Of a stretch of DNA of 64,000 bases, positions 55,829 to 63,959 are shown in pieces; position 1 is the first letter of the stretch; each line of letters begins with the position of its first letter. The notes under the pieces are model-generated. The model saw only the letters and a list, made by a program, of their open reading frames with translations, was not told where the DNA came from and searched no databases. Source of the stretch: Thalassobacterium sedimentorum (GTDB lineage Bacteria > Verrucomicrobiota > Verrucomicrobiia > Opitutales > Coraliomargaritaceae); contig NZ_JARXIC010000006.1 in assembly GCF_031127905.1 (NCBI RefSeq), positions 119,179 through 183,178 of the forward strand, in the 5' to 3' direction. A program made the position numbers and the translations under genes.

Positions 55829-57670
55829 ATGAAAGATATGTCCCCACTTGAGGAACTGCGCCACTCTTGCTCGCACGTGCTTGCCACTGCTATTCTCCGT
55901 CTGTTTCCGGAGACTCAACTCGACATCGGCCCGCCTACTGAAAACGGTTTTTACTATGATATCGATCTGGATAAGAAGCTGGATGCCTCCGACCTCGAAG
56001 CAATCGAAGCGGAGATGAAGAAGGTCATTAAGGAAAACCAAAAATTCATACGAGTGGAATGCTCCCGCGAAGAGGCGATCGCTAAGATTAAAGAAATCGG
56101 CCAGGAGCGCTACAAGCTCGGCCGTCTGGACGACATTCCAGAGGGAGAAGCGATTAGCTTCTATCAAAACGGGGAGTTTATCGACCTTTGCGCGGGCTCG
56201 CATGTCGGTTACACAAAAAAGATTAAAGCCTACAAATTGCTTTCGATTGCCGGCGCGTACCACCGCGGCGATGAGAAAAACAAACAGTTACAACGCATCT
56301 ACGGCACCGCATTTGCCAGTAAAGACGAATTAACTGAATATTTGGAGCGTTTGGAACAAGCCAAGGCCCGCGATCACCGCAAGCTGGGCAAAGAACTTAA
56401 ACTCTTCCACATCGATGAAGCTGTGGGCGCGGGTATGGTGCTTTGGACACCCAATGGAGCTGTAATCCGTCAGGAGTTACAAAATTTCATCTCCGAGGAA
56501 CTGCGCATGGCGGACTACGATCAAGTCTTTACGCCACACATCGGCAAACTCGGGCTCTACCGAACCTCAGGCCATTTCCCCTATTATAAGGACTCACAAT
56601 TTCCTCCTATTGTAGAGCCAGGCACAGTTGATCGTCTCGCGCAGGAAGGTTGCTCGTGTGCGGATCTTTCTAATCAGCTCGATAGCGGCGAAATAGACGG
56701 TTATTTACTTAAGCCCATGAACTGTCCGATGCATATCAAGATCTTCGACAGTCAGCCTCACTCATACCGCGATCTGCCGGTTCGTTTGGCAGAATTTGGT
56801 ACGGTCTATCGTTGGGAACAGTCGGGCGAGCTCAATGGCATGACACGTGTACGCGGCTTCACTCAAGACGATGCCCACTTATTCTGTACCGAAGATCAAA
56901 TCAGTCAGGAAATTAAAGGCTGTTTAGACCTCGTCAAATTGGTATTCAACACACTTGGTATGTCAGACTACCGCGTCCGCATCGGACTGCGGGACCCGGA
57001 CTCCACAAAATACGTGGGCGATGCAGCCCAGTGGGACAAGGCAGAAGCGGCGTTGCGCGAAGCTGCACAAACTCTGGATGTAGACTTCGTAGAAGAGCCC
57101 GGCGAAGCCGCATTCTATGGTCCGAAAATCGACTTTGTGGTCAAAGATGTAATTGGTCGCGAATGGCAACTGGGAACAGTCCAAGTAGATTACAACCTCC
57201 CCGAGCGCTTCGATCTGAGCTACATCGGCGCGGATAACGAAAAGCACCGTCCGGTTATGATCCACCGTGCGCCCTTCGGTTCCATGGAACGCTTCTGTGG
57301 TGTGCTTATCGAGCATTTCGCGGGCAATTTCCCAACTTGGCTAGCCCCCGAGCAAGTACGCATCCTGCCGATGAACGACGAACTGGTACCGCAGGCACGT
57401 GAAATTGAGAAATTACTAAAAGTAGCCAAGATCCGAGTCACAGTAGATGCAGTAGCTGATAAACTCGGAGCTAAAATACGCAAGTGCCACATTGACAAGG
57501 TGCCACACTTCCTGGTTTTAGGCCGTCAAGAAGCCGAACAAGGCCTGGTCAAAGTGAATTCGCGCACCAATGCTTCGCTAGAAGGACTCAAAACGCCCGC
57601 GGAGTTCATGACAGATCTATTGCAACACATTGCCAATAAAACACTTCCCGAACCGAAGGAATCAAAGTAA
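55829..57670 (+). CDS. thrS: Threonyl-tRNA synthetase lacking the TGS domain
   Basis: 613 residues from ATG 55829 (TTG 55811 lies in the terminator T-tract and is less likely). The protein starts directly with the editing (N2/SAD) domain: 'LRHSCSHVLATAI' has the HxxxH pair and 'DLCAGSHVGY' the editing Cys/His. The class II core has motif 2 'RWEQSGELNGMTRVRGFTQD' and motif 3 'HRAPFGSMERF'; zinc ligands are Cys in 'MNCPMH' and His in 'RGFTQDDAHLF'. The anticodon-binding domain ends the chain. An in-frame stop at 55772 rules out a missed upstream TGS domain. An insertion ('FPPIVEPGTVDRLAQEGCSC') sits within the catalytic core. Confidence 0.93.
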   Translation: MKDMSPLEELRHSCSHVLATAILRLFPETQLDIGPPTENGFYYDIDLDKKLDASDLEAIEAEMKKVIKENQKFIRVECSREEAIAKIKEIGQERYKLGRLDDIPEGEAISFYQNGEFIDLCAGSHVGYTKKIKAYKLLSIAGAYHRGDEKNKQLQRIYGTAFASKDELTEYLERLEQAKARDHRKLGKELKLFHIDEAVGAGMVLWTPNGAVIRQELQNFISEELRMADYDQVFTPHIGKLGLYRTSGHFPYYKDSQFPPIVEPGTVDRLAQEGCSCADLSNQLDSGEIDGYLLKPMNCPMHIKIFDSQPHSYRDLPVRLAEFGTVYRWEQSGELNGMTRVRGFTQDDAHLFCTEDQISQEIKGCLDLVKLVFNTLGMSDYRVRIGLRDPDSTKYVGDAAQWDKAEAALREAAQTLDVDFVEEPGEAAFYGPKIDFVVKDVIGREWQLGTVQVDYNLPERFDLSYIGADNEKHRPVMIHRAPFGSMERFCGVLIEHFAGNFPTWLAPEQVRILPMNDELVPQAREIEKLLKVAKIRVTVDAVADKLGAKIRKCHIDKVPHFLVLGRQEAEQGLVKVNSRTNASLEGLKTPAEFMTDLLQHIANKTLPEPKESK

Positions 57671-58033
57671 CACAGCTTCCCACCAGGCCTGGCGATGACA
57701 TGTGCGCATCGTCAGACTCGGATGGCGCATGCGATGTCCCCCATCCATACCTGCATTGAGCCTGCCGGCAATGTTATATGGCGACGCTTTAGCGGTACCT
57801 TACCGCTCGCTCAGCGCAGCGATATAAATAAAATAGGACACATTCGAGATAGGAATGTGAGCATAGCCACACCAAGCAACAGCATTAATATTACTAGAAG
57901 CAACTGGTAATCAGCAGCTTCTTCTTCATTTAAACTTTTCTGCAAATTAAAAGCAGCGCAGAACTGCAAAAGGGGGTTGATTTTTAAGATCAATGCGAGC
58001 AAATTTCAGCCCCATGCGGAACAACCGCAGGTT
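57671..58033 (+). other. Gap after thrS with stem-loops
   Basis: 363 bp on the plus strand without a supported gene. It contains a perfect 7-bp hairpin with 3-nt loop (57791-57807, AGCGGTA-CCT-TACCGCT) and another 7-bp stem (57839-57859, CACATTC/GAATGTG). Neither has a strong T-tract. The first may end thrS transcription. A minus-strand frame at 57811-57945 is listed separately. Confidence 0.5.
57811..57945 (-). CDS. Possible small membrane protein
   Basis: A 44-codon frame from TTG at 57945. The polar, acidic N-terminus 'QKSLNEEEAADYQ' is followed by one clear transmembrane stretch 'LLLVILMLLLGVAMLTFLS' and a short basic-ended tail. The amphipathic-acid plus helix layout is protein-like, but the start is weak, there is no ribosome binding site, and the frame overlaps a hairpin. 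I do not recognise a family. Chance is a real alternative. Confidence 0.25.
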   Translation of the reverse strand: MQKSLNEEEAADYQLLLVILMLLLGVAMLTFLSRMCPILFISLR

Positions 58034-58762
58034 ATGAGCGATCCAAATTTCGACCATTCTGAAGGCGACTGGGAAGAATTCTCCAGTGAACCATACTGGA
58101 GCGAGTCCCAGTGGCGAAACTATCTTAAAGGTTCCGACCAGGATACTGTGCGCTTCCTCTCGATTTATAATAGCGTTAAGCATAAGCCCAATCACTTGGA
58201 TGAGGTCGCCTCATTGATGGGCTGGGATGCAGAAGACATCTCCATGACCGATGACTTTAGCTTTTTAGAAAATGCTCAGGACACCGAGGATGCTCAAAAC
58301 GAAAGCAATGCCACCAATGAAGAAGCTGATGGCAGCGATGAACATGAAGGTGCTCCCTACACATTGCACCGACATCCCGTGTATGTGGTCACACGCTCGC
58401 TTTATCGCTACCTCCACCAGAGCTGGGAACACTTCATGCTACACAGTGAGTATGCAATTTCCCCCAAACTTAGCTGGGACTATGCAAACAGCCTGCACCA
58501 AGCGGAAATGAACGTCTTACTTTCAATCCAAGCCTTGGACCTGGGAGACTTCGGTCTCTCGATATGTCATCTTAAAAATAGTTTAAGTGCGCTCAACCAG
58601 ACTTTAAACCTCCTCAACCAGCTCACCCACAGTAACACAAATTTGGTGAACGGCTTCCGTGATGAAGCGCGTATTCGCCTCTTTGATTTACGTGAACTGT
58701 GGATACGTGTCATGGGAGATTGCCGGCATGAATGCCAGCGTCGTCCCGGTGATCAGGACTAG
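58034..58762 (+). CDS. Uncharacterised acidic helical protein, paired with sigma-like gene
   Basis: 242 residues from ATG 58034 (the frame opens at 57977 without a better start). N-terminal about 30 residues are acidic and aromatic ('WEEFSSEPYWSESQWRNYLK'), residues about 75-105 are an Asp/Glu/Asn-rich linker, and residues about 115-230 are helical with repeated leucines ('LGDFGLSICHLKNSLSALNQ', 'TLNLLNQL'). No signal peptide, membrane segment or recognisable domain. Its stop TAG overlaps a GTG start codon of the next gene, so the two are likely translated together. The pairing suggests a partner or anti-sigma-like role, which is inference only. Confidence 0.7.
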   Translation: MSDPNFDHSEGDWEEFSSEPYWSESQWRNYLKGSDQDTVRFLSIYNSVKHKPNHLDEVASLMGWDAEDISMTDDFSFLENAQDTEDAQNESNATNEEADGSDEHEGAPYTLHRHPVYVVTRSLYRYLHQSWEHFMLHSEYAISPKLSWDYANSLHQAEMNVLLSIQALDLGDFGLSICHLKNSLSALNQTLNLLNQLTHSNTNLVNGFRDEARIRLFDLRELWIRVMGDCRHECQRRPGDQD

Positions 58763-58782
58763 TGCTCCATCTGGATGCTGCA

Positions 58783-59601
58783 ATGAGCTCTCTACGTAGC
58801 TACCTGTTCCGGCTGACGCATGCCACGCCCGAACGTAAAGCCAGTCGCGCCCATCTGAAACAAGCCAAGGCCGGAGACTGTGAGGCATACTTAGCCTTAG
58901 TCGCCAACTATTTGGACTTGTCACTGGTGTATTTCGGTGGCTGCCTGCGCGAGTCTCCCGAAATACGCTACGATCGAGTCGCCCAAGTGTTTACAGCGCT
59001 ATGGCGACATTTGCGCTATGCCGAGCGCGTTTCGGACTTCGAATATATGCTGGCCAGTGCGCTACTGGAGAATGCCCCCAACGGCACCATTACTTCAACA
59101 GAGGCCTTAGTGACCAAACTACGCCTGCTAGCCCCCAAGAACCGCTTCGCCTTTATCGCTTACGAATTCGAAAACTGGCATTTACGCTGGGTCGCCCTAC
59201 TCATGCGTATTCGTCCACGTGCCTTGCACCGCCTACTTTCTGAGGCCCGCTGCGAGCTATGTGGCGTCAGCTGGCAATCACTCTCGGCTGAAGAACGCGA
59301 ATGCCTGGAAGCAATCAGCATCGCGATGAATGACTCCCCAAATCTACGCGTGAACAAAGAACTCTGCCGCCGAGTGGCCACCTTCCCACGCGTGAGTGAG
59401 ATCAAGGCGCTTTGGCTCGAATTACGCCCGCAACTGGTTGAAGTACGACACCGATATTTACTCGAACCTGAAGATCGTGAACAGCTGCTAGGCAACATTT
59501 TTAAATCCATTCAAATCGCCCCAATGAATCAGCCACCACTGGTGCACCGTGTCGTCAATACTGTCCATTTTTCACGCCAGGTTAAAATTAAGGTTTCTTG
59601 A
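58783..59601 (+). CDS. Degenerate ECF sigma factor-like protein
   Basis: 272 residues from ATG 58783; GTG 58762, overlapping the previous stop, is the alternative. Residues about 25-95 resemble sigma region 2 ('AKAGDCEAYLALVANYLDLS', then 'DRVAQVFTALWRHL'), and residues about 118-160 resemble region 4 ('RFAFIAYEFENWHLRWVALL', 'RPRALHRLLSEARCEL'). The expected region 2 DNA-melting residues and region 4 recognition helix are poorly kept, and a 110-residue C-terminal extension of unknown type follows. It may be a sigma-derived regulator that no longer directs transcription. The call is by pattern, not by search. Confidence 0.6.
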   Translation: MSSLRSYLFRLTHATPERKASRAHLKQAKAGDCEAYLALVANYLDLSLVYFGGCLRESPEIRYDRVAQVFTALWRHLRYAERVSDFEYMLASALLENAPNGTITSTEALVTKLRLLAPKNRFAFIAYEFENWHLRWVALLMRIRPRALHRLLSEARCELCGVSWQSLSAEERECLEAISIAMNDSPNLRVNKELCRRVATFPRVSEIKALWLELRPQLVEVRHRYLLEPEDREQLLGNIFKSIQIAPMNQPPLVHRVVNTVHFSRQVKIKVS

Positions 59602-59652
59602 CCCCAGCAGCTGGATGGATACCTCAGTGGTATTCTAAATATCCCCACAATC

Positions 59653-60972
59653 ATGTATCGAATTCTATCTAATTGTTTTTCCTGCTTACTACTCAGTGTC
59701 GCCACGCTCCAAGCCGATTTAATAAATGGTCCAATGTTGAGCCATCTGGACATGCGCGAGGCTAAAATATGGGTGCAAACGGATGCGCCCGCGCAAATAC
59801 GTATCGCCTATGCCGTCAATGGCAACGAAAACGCCTTAGTATGGAGCCCTGCGATCCAAACCGACAGCTCTCAAGCGCACACAGCTGTGGCCACACTCGA
59901 CCAAATTGAACCAGGTCAGAAATACAGCTACCGAGTCGAAATCGATGGTGAACTAGCCACGGCGCCAGCTAAATTTACCAGCCCCGTATATTACCATGAC
60001 CGCACCCCCCCCCCCGATTTTAAGATTGCCGTAGGCGGTGCGCATTATGCTATAGAGGATGGCTATGAGCCCCCCTATCAAGTGCTCGGTGGTGGATACG
60101 ACATATTTAGCACTATCACAAATGCTAAACCTGAGCTAATGATTTGGGCTGGCAACACCGCTCGCTTGCGTGCAAGTGATTGGAGTACTCGCAGTGGCTA
60201 TCTCAAACGTTTCGCTCACGCACGCTCCATTCCACAACTTAAAACGCTACTGCAAAGTGTGCCGAATTACGCCACTTGGAGTTTTGGGGACTTTGGCGCG
60301 CCAAATGGCGGTCAACAAAGTGCCCATCGCAGTATTGCAGAATCCAGTTTTGAAGCCTTTTGGCCTCGCCCGATTGAAGTGGCGCAGTTGGACGGTATCG
60401 CGACGCAATTTCGCTACGCCGATGTTGATTTTTTCATGTTGGACGTGATCAGCTACCGCAATGTAACTCCCGATACATCTACTCGGATGCAAATTCTCGG
60501 GCCCGAGCAAATCACATGGTTACGCCAAGCACTGCTTGAGAGTACTGCCACCTTTAAGATAATAATTGCAGGCGCCCCCATTTTAAATCCTGCGGATTCA
60601 CCCCAAAACCTTAGCTATGCGGAACGGGAACATACGGAATTACTCCAGATGTTACGCGAAGCCAAGATTTCAGGTTTATTCTTTATCAGTGGCGGAAAAA
60701 ATTATGGCGAACTCACCCGCCTCGTACACGCAAACAGCTACAATCTCTACGATCTCACCTTAGGCCCCTTAACAGCCCGTCCCGGAGAGAACACCGACGA
60801 ACTCAACTTCTTCCGCCAGCCGGGCAGCAGTATCTTCGAACGTCACTTTGCACTGATTGAATTCAGCGGCAGCGAAGAAGAGCGCACCCTCACAATACGA
60901 GTCATGAGTATGGAGGGCAAAGAACTCTGGAACCGCAGCATCCCCGCGAATACCTTACAACCCGCGAATTAA
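59653..60972 (+). CDS. PhoD-family phosphatase-like pseudoenzyme, secreted
   Basis: 439 residues with a signal peptide (to about 'ATLQA', residue 21), a fibronectin-like N-terminal domain (25-110, 'EPGQKYSYRVEIDG') and a PhoD-type metallophosphatase fold. The usual metal motifs are all changed: GSC is GGA (128-130), GDN is AGN (166-168), WDDHDYGPN is 'WSFGDFGAPN' (209-218) and GDRHxxE is 'GGKNYGE' (347-353), while the scaffold around them is well kept ('LLQSVPNYATW', 'LGPEQITWLRQALLES'). It should be catalytically dead but folded. An 11-C homopolymer (60005-60015) codes Thr-Pro-Pro-Pro and could slip. Confidence 0.8.
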   Translation: MYRILSNCFSCLLLSVATLQADLINGPMLSHLDMREAKIWVQTDAPAQIRIAYAVNGNENALVWSPAIQTDSSQAHTAVATLDQIEPGQKYSYRVEIDGELATAPAKFTSPVYYHDRTPPPDFKIAVGGAHYAIEDGYEPPYQVLGGGYDIFSTITNAKPELMIWAGNTARLRASDWSTRSGYLKRFAHARSIPQLKTLLQSVPNYATWSFGDFGAPNGGQQSAHRSIAESSFEAFWPRPIEVAQLDGIATQFRYADVDFFMLDVISYRNVTPDTSTRMQILGPEQITWLRQALLESTATFKIIIAGAPILNPADSPQNLSYAEREHTELLQMLREAKISGLFFISGGKNYGELTRLVHANSYNLYDLTLGPLTARPGENTDELNFFRQPGSSIFERHFALIEFSGSEEERTLTIRVMSMEGKELWNRSIPANTLQPAN

Positions 60973-61348
60973 GGCAATCGGACACTCCTCCGTAGTTACA
61001 TCGCAAAGGCGATTCGCGATTCTAAGCTTCAGGATGCACCAAGTCGCTTCCATCCACCCGGAAATGCAAGCGATAGATTCCCAGTCGCTGAACGTAGCGA
61101 TCGCTTGTCGATGCGCTCAATACTCAAAACAATGAGCACTGGCACACAACAGACAAGTGAGTAAAGAGTGGGAATAAAACAAAACCCAAGTGGGTCTACA
61201 TTTGCGACCACAAGGGACCTAGACCTCTGTGATGAACATAATGACAACCAAATCACAGAAAAAATGAAAACTCTAAAACTGGGTCCACTAGAAGCGACGC
61301 AATCGAGTATCTCCTTGCTGCAACAGCAAATTCCATTGGAGCGTTAAA
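60973..61348. other. Gap between PhoD-like gene and symporter gene
   Basis: 376 bp. On the minus strand a frame (61029-61256, GTG start) has one hydrophobic stretch, and an overlapping frame ends with a protein-like tail near 61022-61110, but the two are in different phases and neither has a good start. The stretch may be a decayed small gene. No tRNA, terminator or promoter is convincing. Confidence 0.45.
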
Positions 61349-62764
61349 ATGAACTCGGCACAGAACGCAGCACTTTGGATACTCGCGATCGCCTACATGG
61401 CAATTATTTGGCGCATCGCCCCCAAGGGCGTGAGCGCCTCTGGCTTTTTCAATGGAAAACATACAAATGGCCAGGCCCCCTCATTCTGGCTGCTAGTTGC
61501 CAGTGCCGCAATTTCCTGGATTTTTGCTAAATCCATCATTAACGCGGCCAACTTAGCCAATGCATTCGGCTTTTGGGGCGGTGTGAGCTACGCGGTCTAC
61601 TATCTAAGTTTCATTGTTGCTGGCATCGCCTTCTACCTGATCCGAACTCGCAGCCAATACACATCGTTGCCAGCCTTCTTACATGGGAAATACGGGCAAG
61701 TAGGCATGCGCCTGTTTCTAATCGCCGTGGGGATCCGGCTCTACAATGAAATCTGGTCCAATACCAAGGTGGTGGGTAGCTTTTTCGGAGAAGAAGGCGG
61801 CCCTGCTTACTGGTTGGCAGTGCTAGTCTTCACCATATTCACCGTAATCTATACCTGGCGCGGTGGCTTGCGATCCAGCCTATTGACCGATGCTCTACAA
61901 ATGTGTTTTGCAGGCTTATTACTTGCCATAACACTCTTCGTCATCTCACCTCCTCTGCTACAAGAGTGGCCAAAGTCGACTCCGGAGATGAATAGCTCCG
62001 CACTCACCTTTGCCCTACTGGCCTTATTACAGATTTTCAGCTACCCTTTTCATGATCCGGTCATGACCGACCGCGCCTTCATCACCAACCCGCGCACCAT
62101 GCTAATCGGCTTCATTCTAGCAGGTATCATTAGTGGCGCATTCATAGTTCTCTTTAGTTTGGTGGGTGTGTTCGCCACACAGCAAGGCTATGTAGGCGGC
62201 AATGTCACACTGAGTGTATCAACAGCCCTAGGTCTACCAATGCTATTAATCTTTAATGTAATGATGCTGACCAGTGCGGGTTCGACACTCGACTCCACCT
62301 TCTCGAGTGCAGGTAAACTCAGCGTTCTAGACTGGAGCCAGCAAACAACCATTTCTCAAAATACTGTAGGCCGAGCCAAATGGACTATTATCGGCTTAGC
62401 CATCATCGGCAATTTACCCCTTTTAAGCATTTACTTGGGCGATCAACTGGGCCCAGCAATCATCGCTGCAACCACTATTAGTGGCACCATGGTCATGGGA
62501 CTGGCACCGATAATCTTACTTAGCTTTTTACCCACCAGTCCACTCAACTTCCACCTAGCATTCTGGCCGGGGCTGCTACTGGGCAGCCTACTCGCCTTCG
62601 TTCCCTCACTTTTTCCTGCATGGGTAGCCATCGGTTCAGGAAAATATGCGCTAGCCACTGGGGTAAATCTTTATGGCATAGTCCTCTGCACCACCGGCTT
62701 TTTGATCGCGAGCCTTAATACGCATTTTAAATTAAGCCCTTTGCGCGCAAAGGCAGACGCATAG
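61349..62764 (+). CDS. Sodium:solute symporter family (SSF) transporter
   Basis: 471 residues with about 12-13 transmembrane helices. 'WLLVASAAISWIFAKSIINA' is helix 1 of the SSF core; 'YTSLPAFLHGKYG', 'VIYTWRGGLRSSLLTDALQM' and 'MMLTSAGSTLDSTFSSAGKL' are conserved SSF segments, the latter with the Ser/Thr residues that bind the second sodium in this fold. The substrate could be a sugar, amino acid or organic acid; the 'GGLRSSLLTD' motif is general. Monocistronic as far as can be seen. Confidence 0.88.
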   Translation: MNSAQNAALWILAIAYMAIIWRIAPKGVSASGFFNGKHTNGQAPSFWLLVASAAISWIFAKSIINAANLANAFGFWGGVSYAVYYLSFIVAGIAFYLIRTRSQYTSLPAFLHGKYGQVGMRLFLIAVGIRLYNEIWSNTKVVGSFFGEEGGPAYWLAVLVFTIFTVIYTWRGGLRSSLLTDALQMCFAGLLLAITLFVISPPLLQEWPKSTPEMNSSALTFALLALLQIFSYPFHDPVMTDRAFITNPRTMLIGFILAGIISGAFIVLFSLVGVFATQQGYVGGNVTLSVSTALGLPMLLIFNVMMLTSAGSTLDSTFSSAGKLSVLDWSQQTTISQNTVGRAKWTIIGLAIIGNLPLLSIYLGDQLGPAIIAATTISGTMVMGLAPIILLSFLPTSPLNFHLAFWPGLLLGSLLAFVPSLFPAWVAIGSGKYALATGVNLYGIVLCTTGFLIASLNTHFKLSPLRAKADA

Positions 62765-63086
62765 ATTGCGCCAAATCCACTAGTTAGCTGAACGAATTTA
62801 AGACGATCCGCAATTTAGAAGCCAATTCAATGTCCGCACAAAAGCACACTCCACAGTGATTAGATCACACACACAACATAAGGCACGTACACTATAAAAA
62901 TAAAATACCGAATTCACCTCGCAATCGACTCGATTGCCTGAAATCACCTCGATTCCCACTAGTTAAGCTAAATTACATAACCGTTTTCCATTCATCGGGC
63001 TTAGAGCCTACACCGTCTTTTAACAATGAAGATCATTAGGTTTTTCATTCGCACTCTGCCGTAGACAACGCTGAATTAAGCAACAC
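62765..63086. other. Upstream region of mtfA with palindromes
   Basis: 322 bp, AT-rich, without a gene. Two symmetric sites stand out: GTGAT-TAG-ATCAC (62856-62868) and the 17-bp palindrome at 62921-62937, which is flanked by two TCACCTCG direct repeats. The gap is unusually long for this gene-dense window, which fits a regulated promoter for mtfA. Confidence 0.5.
62921..62937. promoter_or_regulatory. Perfect 17-bp palindrome upstream of mtfA
   Basis: GCAATCGA-C-TCGATTGC, 8-bp perfect arms around one base, about 150 bp before the mtfA start. Such symmetry suits a dimeric repressor or activator. TCACCTCG repeats lie at its left and 25 bp to its right. The regulator is unknown. Confidence 0.4.
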
Positions 63087-63860
63087 ATGAGCATTCTAGA
63101 AAAACTCAAACACTACTTCGCAGGCAAACCCTCCGAAATCATCTTTAAAGATGAGTGGATTCGCTATTTACAGAATAACCTTCCACTTTACACTTTCCTT
63201 CCGCAGGATCTGCGCGAACGCCTACACCACAAAATCAGCCAGTTTGTCAGCGCCACATTCTTCGAAGGCTGTAATGGTCTCGAACTCGACGATGAGATGA
63301 TCCTGACTGTTTCCGCACAAGCTTGCATCCTCGTTCTCAATCATGAGGGACGTCCTTATCCTGAGCTAAACACCGTATTACTCTACCCAACGGCCTTCAC
63401 AACAAACTCCGAAAGTGTGGGCCCAGGTGGCACTGTGATCCAAAGAGAAGTCAAATGTCTCGGCGAATCCTGGTCAAACGGCACCGTGATACTGGCATGG
63501 GACTCCGTGCAACACGGCGCTCAGAACATCTACGATGGCCACAACGTCACCCTACACGAGTTTGCCCACCAACTGGACTCACGAGACGGTGACACAGATG
63601 GCGTCCCCCTGCTTCCAAGTAAAGAAGCCTATCAGACCTGGGCAACCGTACTAGGAGAGCATTGCAGCACATTTATCAATCGCGTACAGCGTCAACAAAA
63701 GACGCTACTCGATCCCTATGGAGCCACCAACCCTGCAGAATATTTTGCCGTCGCTACCGAAACTTTTTTCGAAAAATCCCGTCAATTAAAAAGAAAGCAG
63801 CCCGGGCTCTATCATGAGCTAGAAGCCTTCTATCGGTTGGATCCAGCCAGTTGGTTCTAA
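63087..63860 (+). CDS. mtfA: MtfA-family (M90) zinc peptidase
   Basis: 257 residues. 'TLHEFAHQLDSRDGDTDGVP' carries the HExxH zinc motif near residue 158, and the third ligand Glu lies in 'AVATETFFEKSRQL'; 'NPAEYFAV' just before it is conserved in MtfA. In E. coli MtfA binds the glucose repressor Mlc and so affects ptsG; whether an Mlc homologue exists here is unknown, although ptsI is in this window. Full length for the family. Followed by repeat copy 2. Confidence 0.92.
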   Translation: MSILEKLKHYFAGKPSEIIFKDEWIRYLQNNLPLYTFLPQDLRERLHHKISQFVSATFFEGCNGLELDDEMILTVSAQACILVLNHEGRPYPELNTVLLYPTAFTTNSESVGPGGTVIQREVKCLGESWSNGTVILAWDSVQHGAQNIYDGHNVTLHEFAHQLDSRDGDTDGVPLLPSKEAYQTWATVLGEHCSTFINRVQRQQKTLLDPYGATNPAEYFAVATETFFEKSRQLKRKQPGLYHELEAFYRLDPASWF

Positions 63861-63909
63861 CACCACTTCTAAGATTATATGATCTATAAGCTTGGCCTTT
63901 ACGTAGCCT

Positions 63910-63959
63910 CGAAACTTTGTTTCGGGGAGCGATCGGCATCGCCCCGGTTCCTAGAACCG
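63910..63959. repeat. Two-hairpin repeat, copy 2
   Basis: The first stem (63910-63924, CGAAAC-TTT-GTTTCG) and second stem (63945-63959, CGGTTC-CTA-GAACCG), both perfect 6-bp with 3-nt loops, repeat the order and core sequence of 3813-3858. It is close to the window edge, so the full element may extend further. Located 50 bp after mtfA. Confidence 0.55.

Noticed and set aside
61029..61256. Minus-strand 75-codon frame with a hydrophobic stretch
   Set aside because: GTG start without ribosome binding site; the more protein-like C-terminal tail (near 61022-61110) is in a different phase, so no single intact gene is supported.
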